Assembly (NCBI RefSeq): GCF_965223525.1
Contig: NZ_CBDCWX010000005.1
Location: forward strand, 992,001-1,056,000
Length of the DNA stretch: 64,000 nucleotides
Direction: 5' to 3'
From: Leptofilum sp965223525
GTDB lineage: Bacteria > Chloroflexota > Anaerolineae > Promineifilales > Promineifilaceae
Shown: one piece after another, positions 1 through 9,747 of the stretch
Layout: every line of letters begins with the position of its first letter
Position numbering within the stretch: position 1 is the first letter of the stretch
Position numbers and translations under genes: made by a program
Notes under the pieces: model-generated
Databases searched by the model: none
Seen by the model: the letters and a program-made list of their open reading frames with translations, nothing else
What the model was told of the DNA's origin: nothing

Positions 1-1331
1 TTTGGCGGTTTCAGCTTCAAAATCACGTACCCATGCTCATAAACCCCAGATCGCTCATCCGCCACGAGTTCGATCCGTTGACCCGGTTCAACATCTTTGT
101 CGTACAGTTTTACACCGGTTTTTTCTTCAACTTCGTAGGGGTTTTCTTGGGCAAGAATAGGAAACGCCCCGTACCCCACGCACCGTCCCTTCGCCAACCC
201 AAATTGATCGGCATACACCTGCAAAACATGTTCATGCCCCCAAAACCAGGCGTCAATCATTCTGGTTTTCAGAGCATCGGCAAACTGTTCTTGCAAATGT
301 TGGTTAATGTAATCCTTACCAACCTTGAGATATGCAGAAAAAAGTTGGTGATGCGACAGGAAAATCACCCGACGATCCCCTCGATTTTCCAGCTTGTCCA
401 GATGCCAGGCCAGCTCTTCATCCGTTAGATGCGTTTCATGATCCGCGCCAATGTCTTGAAGCACCAGTCGAGCGTTATCAACGGCATGTTTGAAGTAGTC
501 GTGATCGTGGTAGCCAGTGTCTAGCCCATGAATTTGCCAATGATCGTTTCGCAAACAGAAGAAGCTGGCTTCCTGCTGCGGCGTGCCCGCTGGGGCGGCG
601 GGCGGCTGGTTCAGGCGAGCCAGCTCATCGTAAAAAGCCGCGCCGCCCGCATAATAATCGTGGTTGCCGGGCAAATTGTAGAGCACACACGGGTAATCTT
701 CACGAATGCGATTGACGATGTTGGTGAAGTTTTCGGCTTGCTCTTTGCCTGTGCCGGAGTAATAGACATCGCCCAAATGGATCACCACGTCTGGTTTGTG
801 CAGGCACATCTCTTCAAAAACCAGCTCCGCCACCCGCTCGCCAGACCCCCAATCGGCAATCAGTCCAATTGTTAGCGTTTCACCCTTGCCCTCTGGCAGA
901 GGGTAAACAAAATCCTCGCGGCGGGCGGGCTTGCGGTAGACGGGTTTGTTGCCGCTGAGCTTGTAGTAGCCAGCCGCCACGGAGGCAATCTTTGCCCAGT
1001 TGATGGCATCACACAGGCTGGCCGTGAGGATGTTTTGGAGCCGTTCAACTTCATCATCCCGCCCCAATGCCTTGGCCTTCGCCAAATCGAGCGTATGCTG
1101 CACACAAACGCCCATCGTGCTAAACAGATCGCCGCCACCTTTGGCATGCGGGTCTAGCACGTTGGCCAGGGTTTGCATGGTGTCGTCCTCTGCCTTAAGC
1201 CCCAGCCCGGCCGCGTCAAAAACTGACTTTTCCAAATCGTCCTGCTGAGCAATCTCATCAGCCAGCACTTCTAAAAATGCTGATTGAAAGACGGATTGTT
1301 CGGCCGTATGAAAACTAATGGGTGCTGTCAT
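1..1331 (-). CDS. Metallophosphoesterase with long N-terminal extension (C-terminus cut by window edge)
   Basis: The reading frame opens at an ATG at 1331 and stays open to the window edge, so the stop is not seen. Calcineurin-type phosphoesterase motifs appear in order: GLIADWGSGE near residue 156, HLGDVYYSG near 182, LPGNHDYY near 218, a conserved HH near 325 and GHEH near 363. These are the metal-binding D, GD, GNHD, H and GHxH residues of the family. About 150 residues precede the catalytic domain and match nothing I recognise. The extension may be an interaction module. There is no signal peptide, so the protein should be cytoplasmic. It starts 10 bp after caspase A and is the last visible gene of the 21-kb minus-strand operon, which suggests an effector or regulatory phosphodiesterase or phosphatase. 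The substrate is unknown. Confidence 0.85.
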   Translation of the reverse strand, partial: MTAPISFHTAEQSVFQSAFLEVLADEIAQQDDLEKSVFDAAGLGLKAEDDTMQTLANVLDPHAKGGGDLFSTMGVCVQHTLDLAKAKALGRDDEVERLQNILTASLCDAINWAKIASVAAGYYKLSGNKPVYRKPARREDFVYPLPEGKGETLTIGLIADWGSGERVAELVFEEMCLHKPDVVIHLGDVYYSGTGKEQAENFTNIVNRIREDYPCVLYNLPGNHDYYAGGAAFYDELARLNQPPAAPAGTPQQEASFFCLRNDHWQIHGLDTGYHDHDYFKHAVDNARLVLQDIGADHETHLTDEELAWHLDKLENRGDRRVIFLSHHQLFSAYLKVGKDYINQHLQEQFADALKTRMIDAWFWGHEHVLQVYADQFGLAKGRCVGYGAFPILAQENPYEVEEKTGVKLYDKDVEPGQRIELVADERSGVYEHGYVILKLKPP

Positions 1332-1341
1332 TTCTCACCTC

Positions 1342-3648
1342 TCATTTTTGCAGGCGGCCGACTACGAATTTAGTAGCAGCCCCAGCCACTTTAGCAATGA
1401 TAGAGTTCGTAAACAGATTGACAATGCCCTCTACGGCCGTTGGCGCAGCTTCGGCAATGTCACTAATTAAATTAGCCATCTTATCATCATCGGCATCGTC
1501 CCCTTTACTTGCTTCTTCTTTGAGTTCGTTAACTTGAGGAATAACAGCCGGATTCTGTTGCGCCATTTGCTGCAACAATGGCGCAAAAAGCTGATTCAAT
1601 TCTGCACCGCTGACACCTTGTGTAACATTTGCCTGTGCTCCACTACCAATGGCAATTCCTGTCCCGCTAACGTTACCAACCGAAATTTTATCCCCACCGA
1701 CCTTGTCACCACCAACTTTATCCCCGTAAACTGTATCACCTTCGTTTACTGTTTTGTTTCCCATATGTTCCACATTCACATTGCCGCCAGCATTGATCTG
1801 ATTGCCTTCCACTTTCTGTCCCTCCTGATTAAAAGTGGTTGTTGATTTGTCTACATTGCCATGCACTTCATCGCCCTCGACAATCTTCCCATCACCGCCA
1901 GCAAAGTTGCCGCCGCTCATGTTAAACTCTCCATCAATGTGAATACTACCCTCTTTATTAATAATATCGCGACCAGCCACATCACCGCCTTCAGTATTAA
2001 TGTCCCCTAAATGATTAACGCTAACCAAATCAAACATTAATGAAATTACGTGGGGTTTAGCATATGGGGATGGATTTACCCTACTTATTGTTCGCAATGG
2101 TTTTGATCTAACTTTTTTGTGGTTACCTCCTGAAAATTGAAATACTTCTATCAAAATTTGTAAGTCACCTGAAATTAGAGGGGTCATCAAAAACTCTATT
2201 GGCTCCGGCTCATTATCCTCTTGTCCATACGGCTCTACCTCAATCATTTCCGAAAGGGAGGACGGTGAAAAATTGGGGGCACTGATTCTAATCTCGACAT
2301 TTGCTGGCAATAGATTTTCTTGTTTGTCAACCGGAAAATCTAAGCGAAAGTCCCTCGAAGTCCGAACATCTTCCTCCTCAAGTTGGTAATCAGGTTCAAG
2401 GTCGAGTAGCTCTCGCAGACCTTTAGAACCTGAGTCACGTATAAGCGCTAAAACAACTGTAGCTTCACCAACTTTGACTTCACCTCTCGTTGCCGCGTCC
2501 ATCACTTTGGCTTGACGCCCAAAGTTTGCTCCCTTACTATTGATATCAATAGCAATAGGCTTCTCCACATAATCATCCTCTGCAGCCTTGCCATCTCCAC
2601 CAGTGAAGTTGCCTCCGCTCATATTAGACCCGCCATCAATGTGAACGCCACCTTCTTTTTTTATGATGTCTCGTCCGGCTACATCACCACCAGCACTAAC
2701 ATCCCCTGCAAAAACGCCGCCCTCTGCATGACCCACTTCAATGTTAACTGACGGCAGCGGTGCTAGCGGATACGGCGGTGTGCCGCCTAACCCTTTGGCC
2801 ACACCCTGACCACCAATAAGCTGCGCGACAGGGAACACGCCAGAGGTCCGCATCACGGGGGTTTGGTCGAGGTTTTGCTCTTTAGCTGACAGCTTAACTT
2901 TGTGCGTCACCCAGCTCATCACGTCCGTGACAGACACCACGGTGGCATCATCGGCAGGCTTTGCATGACCTGTGAGCGCTTCAATGAGATGGTAGGTAAA
3001 CAGGCTCATCTTCCCGTCTGTGCGAATGTAGGAGGATTGTGTGCCTGTTGAAGAATTCAAAATAGCGCGTCCCTGCCCTTCCTTTAGGTCGTTGACCGCC
3101 TTATCCCCTGGTTCCATCTCCAGAATGGGAATATCTTTTGTTTCCGGCAAATCAATGGGGAAAGCAGTGGCCTCTACATCAGGTGCGTTCAGTTCAATTT
3201 TTTTTACGTCCATGCCAGCCGCATGGCAGCAATCCAAAATAACCAGCATTCGCTTGGCTTTGATCGCATTGATTTCGGCCGTAAGTTCCTCTGCTTTGAT
3301 GGCATCAGCCCGCACGCGGCTCATGGAGCGAATGTCGTAGGGGATGAGATAATATTGGTCGGTTGCTTTGTCTACCATGCCGTGACCGGAATAGTAGATT
3401 ACGGCCGTTGCCTCTGCATCTTCCGCCACTCTTTCCTGCAACCAATATAAGGCATCCAAAATTTCCTTGTTCGTGGACTTCTCACCTTTAAGCAGTTTCA
3501 CATTGTCAGGCTTATAAGCACATCGTTGAGGATGCACCAACACATCATGCACCGCCTGCACGTCTTTGGCCACTGTTTTCAATGCCAATCGCTCGATGTT
3601 ATTCTCATCTACGCCAATTACGACGACATAACCATGTTCAAAAGCCAT
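1342..3648 (-). CDS. Caspase-family (peptidase C14) protein A with Gly/Asp-rich repeats and inserted domain
   Basis: Residues 1-280 form a caspase/metacaspase p20-like domain with the dyad in YYSGHG (His89) and LDCCHA (Cys141), so it is predicted to be an active cysteine protease. After it come a Gly/Asp-rich segment (GGDVAGRDII, 320-357), a domain of about 190 residues rich in predicted beta strands (360-550), and a second copy of the same Gly/Asp segment (554-590). Then follow an FNQEGQKVEG motif, GGDKV repeats, SVGNVSGTGIAIGSGA, and an alpha-helical tail of about 100 residues. The tail is nearly identical to that of the neighbouring caspase B, so the two are tandem paralogues and A has gained the 190-residue insert. 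GAGAGG before the ATG at 3648 serves as ribosome site. No signal peptide is present. It is probably an effector protease of the operon, and its target is unknown. Confidence 0.88.
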   Translation of the reverse strand: MAFEHGYVVVIGVDENNIERLALKTVAKDVQAVHDVLVHPQRCAYKPDNVKLLKGEKSTNKEILDALYWLQERVAEDAEATAVIYYSGHGMVDKATDQYYLIPYDIRSMSRVRADAIKAEELTAEINAIKAKRMLVILDCCHAAGMDVKKIELNAPDVEATAFPIDLPETKDIPILEMEPGDKAVNDLKEGQGRAILNSSTGTQSSYIRTDGKMSLFTYHLIEALTGHAKPADDATVVSVTDVMSWVTHKVKLSAKEQNLDQTPVMRTSGVFPVAQLIGGQGVAKGLGGTPPYPLAPLPSVNIEVGHAEGGVFAGDVSAGGDVAGRDIIKKEGGVHIDGGSNMSGGNFTGGDGKAAEDDYVEKPIAIDINSKGANFGRQAKVMDAATRGEVKVGEATVVLALIRDSGSKGLRELLDLEPDYQLEEEDVRTSRDFRLDFPVDKQENLLPANVEIRISAPNFSPSSLSEMIEVEPYGQEDNEPEPIEFLMTPLISGDLQILIEVFQFSGGNHKKVRSKPLRTISRVNPSPYAKPHVISLMFDLVSVNHLGDINTEGGDVAGRDIINKEGSIHIDGEFNMSGGNFAGGDGKIVEGDEVHGNVDKSTTTFNQEGQKVEGNQINAGGNVNVEHMGNKTVNEGDTVYGDKVGGDKVGGDKISVGNVSGTGIAIGSGAQANVTQGVSGAELNQLFAPLLQQMAQQNPAVIPQVNELKEEASKGDDADDDKMANLISDIAEAAPTAVEGIVNLFTNSIIAKVAGAATKFVVGRLQK

Positions 3649-3707
3649 TGTTCAATCCTCTCGAAAACTGGGGAAGCTATAATTAGCGACAGAATGAAGG
3701 CATCTTA

Positions 3708-5369
3708 TTATTTGCGGAGGCGCTTGAGGACGTATTTAGTAGCCCCTCCAGCCGCCTTAGCCACGATTGAGTTTGTGAACAGGTTAACGATGCCTTCAAC
3801 GGCGGCCGGAGCTGCGTCGGCAATAGCACTAATCAAATCAGCCATCTTTTCGTCATCGGCATCGTCCCCTTTACTTACTTCTTCTTTGAGTTCGTTGACT
3901 TGAGGAATAACTGCTGGATTCTGTTGCGCCATTTGCTGCAACAATGGCGCAAAAAGCTGGTTCAACTCAGCCCCGCTAACACCCTGATTAACCGTTGCAC
4001 TCGCCCCGGAACCAATAGCGATGCCCGTTCCGCTGACATTGCCAACTGAAATTTTATCCCCACCGACCTTGTCACCACCAACTTTGTCACCACCAACTTT
4101 GTCACCATGAACCGTATCCCCTTCGTTAACTGTCTTATTGCCACGCACAAAATCACCTCCACCGGTATTGATGTTATCACCCATATGCCCAATATTTACA
4201 TCGCCACCTGCATTTACTTGATCGCCTTCCACTTTCTGTCCCTCCTGGTTAAAGGTTGTCGTTGACTGATCCACTGGTCCCTGATAGGTTGTCGTTGATT
4301 GATCAACAGGACCTTGATAGGTTGTGGTTGTCGTCTGAACGGTATTGCCGTCTCCTGTTACAACGAAGCCGCCTACATTGCCTTCCACATTGGCAGCCCC
4401 TTCGCCCAAAACCGTATTGTTGTCACCAACGGCGGCCGCACCGCTCCCAACTTCCACGTTGATGGACGGCAGCGGCGCCAGCGGATCGGGTGGTGTGCCG
4501 CCGAGACCTTTAGCCACGCCCTGGCCGCCAATGAGCTGCGCCACCGGGAACACACCAGTAGTACGCATTACGGGCGTCTGGTCGCGGTTTTGCTCTTTGG
4601 CCGACTGCTTGACTTTATGCGTCACCCAGCTCATCACCTGGGTAACGTATACGACATTGGCATCATCGAGGGGCGGGGCATGGCCGGTGAGAGCCTCAAT
4701 GAGATGGTATGTGAACAGGCTCATCTTGCCATCTGTGCGGATGTAGGAGGATTGTGCCCCCGTTGAAGAGTTCAAAATGGCGCGTCCTTGACCTTCATTT
4801 AGGTCGCTGGCGGCTTTCGCACCTGGCTCCATTTCCAGAGTGGGAATATTTTTGGTTTCTGGCAAATCATCGGGGAAGGCGGTGGCCTGCACGTCTGGCG
4901 CGTCCAGATCAATATTTTTCACATCCATGCCCGCCGCGTGGCAGCAGTCTAAAATGACCAACATTCGCTTGGCCTTGATCGCGCTGATTTCGGCGGTGAG
5001 TTCTTCGGCTTTGATGGCATCAGCTCGCACGCGGCTCATGGAGCCGATGTTGTAGGGGATGAGGTAATATTGGTCGGTTGCTTTATCCACCCAGCCGTGG
5101 CCGGAGTAGTAGAGTACGGCCGTTGCCTCCGCATCTTCCTTCACCTTGTCCTGTAACCAGTACAGTGCCTCCAAAATATTCTTGTTGGTCGATTCAGACC
5201 CTTTGAGCAGCTTCACATTATCTGGTTTGTAGGCGCACCGTTCAGGATGGACCAGCACATCATGCACCGCCTGCACATCTTTGGCCACCGTGGGCAGGGC
5301 CAGCCGAGAAATATTATTTTCATCTACGCCAATCACCACCGCATACCCATGTTCAAAAATTTCACTCAT
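3708..5369 (-). CDS. Caspase-family (peptidase C14) protein B with Gly/Asp-rich repeats
   Basis: This paralogue of caspase A has the same caspase domain (residues 1-282) with YYSGHG (His91) and LDCCHA (Cys143). The linker differs. It has a short region ending in a perfect tandem duplication (QSTTTYQGPVD units around 4255-4330), FNQEGQKVEG, a GD/GN-rich stretch, and four GGDKV/GGDKI units encoded by 15-nt DNA repeats near 4060-4110. SVGNVSGTGIAIGSGA and the shared helical tail follow. The 190-residue domain of caspase A is absent here, so its insertion or loss happened after duplication. The ATG at 5369 has a strong AGGAGG 5 nt upstream. The Gly/Asp repeats probably form an elongated beta structure or assembly linker; this is inferred from composition. 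Confidence 0.88.
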   Translation of the reverse strand: MSEIFEHGYAVVIGVDENNISRLALPTVAKDVQAVHDVLVHPERCAYKPDNVKLLKGSESTNKNILEALYWLQDKVKEDAEATAVLYYSGHGWVDKATDQYYLIPYNIGSMSRVRADAIKAEELTAEISAIKAKRMLVILDCCHAAGMDVKNIDLDAPDVQATAFPDDLPETKNIPTLEMEPGAKAASDLNEGQGRAILNSSTGAQSSYIRTDGKMSLFTYHLIEALTGHAPPLDDANVVYVTQVMSWVTHKVKQSAKEQNRDQTPVMRTTGVFPVAQLIGGQGVAKGLGGTPPDPLAPLPSINVEVGSGAAAVGDNNTVLGEGAANVEGNVGGFVVTGDGNTVQTTTTTYQGPVDQSTTTYQGPVDQSTTTFNQEGQKVEGDQVNAGGDVNIGHMGDNINTGGGDFVRGNKTVNEGDTVHGDKVGGDKVGGDKVGGDKISVGNVSGTGIAIGSGASATVNQGVSGAELNQLFAPLLQQMAQQNPAVIPQVNELKEEVSKGDDADDEKMADLISAIADAAPAAVEGIVNLFTNSIVAKAAGGATKYVLKRLRK

Positions 5370-5463
5370 TTTGACCTCCTGATAAATTAAGTCTCATTTG
5401 AGAAACCAATAAGCAATATTTCTCTCTGGTAAGTGGAAAATGTATCTAAAGAAGTCCAGTTTC

Positions 5464-6312
5464 TTAGCGGACTTCAATGAGTCCTTTCACACTGTACTTG
5501 CTTTCCTCACCGGTATCACTTGATCCTGTCACAACTAAGACATAAGCCGTTGTTTCTACTTGATCTTCTTTTTCAACAGTATCAAGCTGCCACCTGTGCT
5601 TTTTTTTGTTTTGCCACAATTCTATTGGTTCATCATCAATACGATAATCTGCCAATTTGTAGGTGAGCTGTTGTACTTCCGTTGCATCTACACGATCAAT
5701 GAAAGTAGGCGCATTCTCATTCTCGTCAGTTGTTGACCACCGGTTATCATTTTCATTAAGAGCGTTGATTTTCTTGATAGCATCAATGATCTCTCCCTCA
5801 CTGGTCTCATCTTTTCCTAAAAACATCTCGCCCTGAACATTTGTCGTTCCCCCGTTTAATTCTAAAAAGTTATTGCCAACTGATATAGTATTCTTAAGTT
5901 TGATATAAAAGGAATAGACATGTTGAATCCCATCATTAATACTAGGATCTATATCTAGTTCAATGCTAAATGGTTGTTCATCCGCTTCGTAAGGTAATTC
6001 AAACCCAAAATGCACGAAATTGTTGGCTAAATTTTTTCCAACCTCCAAATCAGCTAACCGATCATCCCGCCAAATCTTCACAAATCGTTGGCCTGCTTTT
6101 ATCCCCTCGTCAATAAAAAACCAAGGTTGTTCTGCATCACCAATGAATTCACGAATCACATCGATCATTTCTGCTTTAACATTAAACTGTAACAGGCAGT
6201 GGCCAACCTGGTATTTGGCATGACTAATAAGCCCATCAATTGATTTTGCTCCAGGGTCAATATGTACAGTTGGGTCATCAAAAATTAGTGGTGTTGTCTT
6301 TATATCTGGCAT
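5464..6312 (-). CDS. Unknown protein of the caspase/STAND operon
   Basis: I do not recognise this 282-residue family. It has no signal peptide and no membrane segment. The N-terminal 130 residues look like a beta-rich domain. The centre has NTISVGNNFLELNGGTTNV, which resembles the SVGNV/TVGNV Gly-Asn motif of the neighbouring caspases and of the STAND-FGE protein, and so hints at the same assembly. The C-terminal 80 residues are Asp/Glu-rich with predicted beta strands. The ATG at 6312 is preceded by GGAGGGATATA. It lies 17 bp after the STAND-FGE gene and 94 bp before caspase B, so it is probably co-transcribed. A scaffold or adaptor role is inferred from context only. Confidence 0.7.
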   Translation of the reverse strand: MPDIKTTPLIFDDPTVHIDPGAKSIDGLISHAKYQVGHCLLQFNVKAEMIDVIREFIGDAEQPWFFIDEGIKAGQRFVKIWRDDRLADLEVGKNLANNFVHFGFELPYEADEQPFSIELDIDPSINDGIQHVYSFYIKLKNTISVGNNFLELNGGTTNVQGEMFLGKDETSEGEIIDAIKKINALNENDNRWSTTDENENAPTFIDRVDATEVQQLTYKLADYRIDDEPIELWQNKKKHRWQLDTVEKEDQVETTAYVLVVTGSSDTGEESKYSVKGLIEVR

Positions 6313-6329
6313 TATATCCCTCCATAAAT

Positions 6330-8612
6330 CTAATCATGTCCTACACAACGAAAGCCTACTTTATCATCAACCACAAACGGTAAACTAAAGTATGTAACTT
6401 CAGGGGAAAAATCAACGCTCTGCCAGCTTCCACCGACAGGGTCTAGAAAAAGGAGTTCACAAGACCCATCCGCTTGGCTCTGGCAAAGTTCCTCCGGCCT
6501 GCCATTCCAATCTCCAAACTCACGCTCAGAAAAGGAACGCGTCCATTCCCAAACATTGCCGACGAGGTGGTAAATTTTGGTATCGCTAACTCCGTTATTC
6601 ATATTTGGGATGACTGGCATTGGTAGAACCTCACTTCCATTGGCAATATTGGGAGGAGTTTCGGCTAAAGAAGGCTCAATAAAATCATACGTTGTTCTCC
6701 ATTCTTCATACGTCGGTAATTGCCTGTCCAACCATTGGCAATAGTCGCTGGCTTGTTGGGCAGTTACACCTACCACGGGTAGATTCTGAAGCGAGACATT
6801 TAGATAGCCATTCGAGGGATCGGCAGGTGCGGTACAGACATCGGCCTGAACACATAGTTGATATTGCTTATTCGACACTTCATGCTGCTCAATCTGTATC
6901 TGTTCCCCAACTGAGATCAGGGGAGTGCGAGCTTGCCGTTGTAAATAGCTACTGCGAACATCGGAAGAAAAGAAGATTCCAATTACTAACAAGGCGACTG
7001 TAGTTGCTGACAACGCAAGGGAGCGAGCCAATTTTAGCTGACGCTTACGCATTGCTTCCTTAGCCCTTTCTCGTTCCTTCACGGCCTCTTGGCTTAAGTC
7101 GATCAGGCGAAAAGCCTCGAAGGAAAGGTTGAGATTGGCTAGATATGGCTCGATAATTGCCAGCTTATCGTGGGCAATGCGGGATAGAGCGTTCTCACGT
7201 GAAATCAATAATTCCTGATAGATGATCTCTTGAGCTAGCTTACGCCTCTGAGTTTCAGGATCGAGAGCAATCTCTGCCAACAAGTAATCATGTGTCAATT
7301 CATAGATCGATTCATCATTTTCATCTTTTTCAAGGCGAATGAGGTGATTGTTATGCAAAACTTCTAAAGTTTCCTCAAGAGCCTGACCAGCATCTTGCCC
7401 CAATTCTAAGGTCAATTCACGTCGGCTTTTTTTGACGCGCATCTTTTGTGAGTTTGTTAATGCTTCCAGAGTGCGGCTAGCTATTTGACGCTGACGACCA
7501 GACATTTGGCGATGTAATACGCGAGACAAATGACTGGTCAAAATACCCTCTGCCCCGGAAGCTCCGTGTCCACGCGGTTTTTGATAGAGTGGCCTACTAA
7601 TCACCTTGACATTTTCGTCCACCAATTCTTCAAACAATGTGTAGCAGACCAGTTGCATTTGAACCGGGGCGATTCCTTCTTCACCATCATCCAAATCAGC
7701 TAAAATTTCCGCAACTAACCCATCTTCATAGCTTATTCCTTTACGTTTAGCTGGTTCAGTTATCACTTCCTGGGCTTCCTCCATTTTGAAGGTTGGTAAG
7801 AAGTAAGCATTGTCGAAAGGCTTTAGTCCACGAAATAGTCTCAGCTCTGAGAAATATTCTTTGCGCAGAGCCAGCACCCACCAAATTGGTAAACCCGAAT
7901 CCACACAAGCTTGAAGAACCTCTGCAAACGTTTCTTGCTCTGAGAGAGAAAGTTCCGTGAAGAACTCTTCAAACTGATCGATGAAGATGTACAAACGTTG
8001 GCCACCTAAATAATGTACTACCCTTGCTAAAAATCCGTTCAATGACATTTGGTCATCCGCAAAGCGGCTCAACTCGGGTTGGCTGTTGTAATCTGGCAGA
8101 AAGGCACGTTTGATGCTTTCAGTTGGTGTTTGCCGATACGGCCGTAAATACAAAGGAAAATGCCCCTCAGCCAATAATCGTGAAGCCAACCCAGCCTGCA
8201 ACAGTGACGACTTGCCAGAACCCGAATCAGAATACAGAATGGTGAGCTGACTCTGTTGCATTTTTTCTTGCATTTCCTGAATAGCAGCGGAACGGCCGTA
8301 AAAAAACGGAGCATCCTGCAACTCATAATCCAACAAGGCTTTGTATGGATTAAATCGGCTGTCGTGGGTTATTGTGGCAACGTTGGCAATATTTTTGAGC
8401 TTTGTCTCGATTGATTCAGCCAACTTTCGTTCTGCGAGCTGAATTGATTTATCTAGCTCATCTACTCCTGAAAGGGCTTGATGAATTTGATTAACAATGA
8501 CACTGGCACCTTTGCCAATGGCAGCAAGGCTTCCCGCAACATTACCAACAGTGATTTTGTCGCCACCGATATTTTCGTGAGGAACGGCCGTTCCTGGAGG
8601 ATCAACAACCAT
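6330..8612 (-). CDS. STAND NTPase (nSTAND1-type) fused to C-terminal FGE-like domain
   Basis: The N-terminus has the operon motif GGDKITVGNVAG (residues 16-27) followed by AAIGKGA. A STAND NTPase follows, with P-loop SDSGSGKSS (128-136), Walker B IFIDQFEEFF (DQFEE at 212-216) and an LALRKEYF sensor strand, all typical of nSTAND1. A winged-helix-like helical part and a helical stretch lead to one membrane segment (about 535-553). After this comes an FGE-sulfatase/C-type-lectin-like domain with GNVWEWTRSF and a terminal VGFRCVG. The NTPase is then cytoplasmic and the FGE fold probably lies outside the membrane. STAND proteins act as ligand-triggered switches that assemble effectors. Coupled to the C39 gene by a 2-bp gap, with GAGGGCAG as ribosome site. 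Confidence 0.88.
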   Translation of the reverse strand: MVVDPPGTAVPHENIGGDKITVGNVAGSLAAIGKGASVIVNQIHQALSGVDELDKSIQLAERKLAESIETKLKNIANVATITHDSRFNPYKALLDYELQDAPFFYGRSAAIQEMQEKMQQSQLTILYSDSGSGKSSLLQAGLASRLLAEGHFPLYLRPYRQTPTESIKRAFLPDYNSQPELSRFADDQMSLNGFLARVVHYLGGQRLYIFIDQFEEFFTELSLSEQETFAEVLQACVDSGLPIWWVLALRKEYFSELRLFRGLKPFDNAYFLPTFKMEEAQEVITEPAKRKGISYEDGLVAEILADLDDGEEGIAPVQMQLVCYTLFEELVDENVKVISRPLYQKPRGHGASGAEGILTSHLSRVLHRQMSGRQRQIASRTLEALTNSQKMRVKKSRRELTLELGQDAGQALEETLEVLHNNHLIRLEKDENDESIYELTHDYLLAEIALDPETQRRKLAQEIIYQELLISRENALSRIAHDKLAIIEPYLANLNLSFEAFRLIDLSQEAVKERERAKEAMRKRQLKLARSLALSATTVALLVIGIFFSSDVRSSYLQRQARTPLISVGEQIQIEQHEVSNKQYQLCVQADVCTAPADPSNGYLNVSLQNLPVVGVTAQQASDYCQWLDRQLPTYEEWRTTYDFIEPSLAETPPNIANGSEVLPMPVIPNMNNGVSDTKIYHLVGNVWEWTRSFSEREFGDWNGRPEELCQSQADGSCELLFLDPVGGSWQSVDFSPEVTYFSLPFVVDDKVGFRCVGHD

Positions 8613-8614
8613 TG

Positions 8615-9712
8615 TTAGCTGCCCTCATCTTCCGCAAAGCCAATGCCCACCGAATTTTTGCCCAATTCGTTGTAATCTAGCGCGGGCAAATCTGGGTTCA
8701 CCAGCTCATCCAGACTGAGTGCCTTCGCCTGGTCAATCGTGTCGCTAGGCAGGGCAGGGTTCGTGCCTGCCCCACTTTGCCCCAGATTCGGAATCAATAG
8801 TTTTTCGCCCAGCATCAACCCCTCACGCTTCAAATCATTGAACGTTTTGATGGTTGGCCAGCGATGTTGCTCACCATAAAAACGTGCCGCCAAACCAACC
8901 AGCGTATTGCCAGATTGCACGGTGTGGGTTGTGTAGGTTTCTGCAAAATCGCCTAGATGGGTGCGCCAAAGCTGCTTTTCTGCCTCAGTTTCGGGCGGTT
9001 CCGTCCAGCGGTAGGCAGCCAGTGCCCACATCCGCCGCTCTTCATCGGCAACTGGCTCTGTGGGTGCGGTCAGTGTGGTGGGGGCAACGGGCGTTGTGGG
9101 GGTCGTGGGTTTGGGGGGCGTAACGGGGGCTGGCGTGGGAGCCGGAGCCGATTCAGTGGCAGCGGTGCGCTGCCCATCTCCAGCAATAATAACCACCCAG
9201 TTGGGATTTTCGTTATTGGTAAACCCGCCCCATCCCGCCGCAAACAGATCGTTGGGCAGTGCAAAGAATGCACCCTTGCTGCGTGCCGCCCACATGCCAA
9301 AAAGCGGATCGTGCATCAAAACGTGCGTGTCTGTGTAGCCTGAAATGACGACAAAGTGACCCCATTTGTAGCTATTTCCCGTTGCAGAAATCCATGGCTG
9401 ATATTTCACCAGGGCGATCATTGGTTTGCCCGCATCAATGTTGGCACGTAAATGGTAAAATGCGGTGGCTTTGGTGTCGTACTGGATGTTGGTGGCGGTT
9501 ACCTGATGGGCTTTGAAAACATTGACCAGTTCCCACACAAATGTGAAATCATTAGGGTCTTTGGATGGAAGATGATCATAAATGCCGTCTGGCGTGGCTG
9601 TTTTGCCAAAGTAGTTCAGGAGCATGGCAGTGCAGGTGGGGCCACAATCGGAATTATTGAATTTGGCATCATTGTCCCACTGGGAACGGTAAGGAATTTC
9701 TAGTTGAGGCAT
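8615..9712 (-). CDS. C39-like cysteine peptidase with Pro/Thr linker and LysM domain
   Basis: Residues 1-170 form a papain-like C39-type domain: the Cys lies in DCGPTCTAML near residue 25, with a later His-containing WGHFVVISGY and the strand HVLMHDP. A linker of about 45 residues rich in Pro and Thr follows, then a short helical segment and a LysM module starting at HTVQSGNTLVGLAARFYG near residue 265. The acidic tail ends in GFAEDEGS. No signal peptide is visible, although C39/LysM proteins often act at the envelope, so export would need another route. C39 enzymes cleave peptide leaders, while C39-like relatives may only bind peptides. The N-terminal domain resembles the C-terminal domain of the large FW protein upstream. 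AAAAGGAG precedes the ATG. Confidence 0.82.
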   Translation of the reverse strand: MPQLEIPYRSQWDNDAKFNNSDCGPTCTAMLLNYFGKTATPDGIYDHLPSKDPNDFTFVWELVNVFKAHQVTATNIQYDTKATAFYHLRANIDAGKPMIALVKYQPWISATGNSYKWGHFVVISGYTDTHVLMHDPLFGMWAARSKGAFFALPNDLFAAGWGGFTNNENPNWVVIIAGDGQRTAATESAPAPTPAPVTPPKPTTPTTPVAPTTLTAPTEPVADEERRMWALAAYRWTEPPETEAEKQLWRTHLGDFAETYTTHTVQSGNTLVGLAARFYGEQHRWPTIKTFNDLKREGLMLGEKLLIPNLGQSGAGTNPALPSDTIDQAKALSLDELVNPDLPALDYNELGKNSVGIGFAEDEGS

Positions 9713-9747
9713 TTATATTTTTCTCCTTTTGAATGTTTAGACGCTTT

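Noticed and set aside
4060..4110. Short tandem DNA repeats that look like a CRISPR or minisatellite
   Set aside because: They are 15-nt repeats inside caspase B that encode the GGDKV units; there are no spacers and no cas genes.
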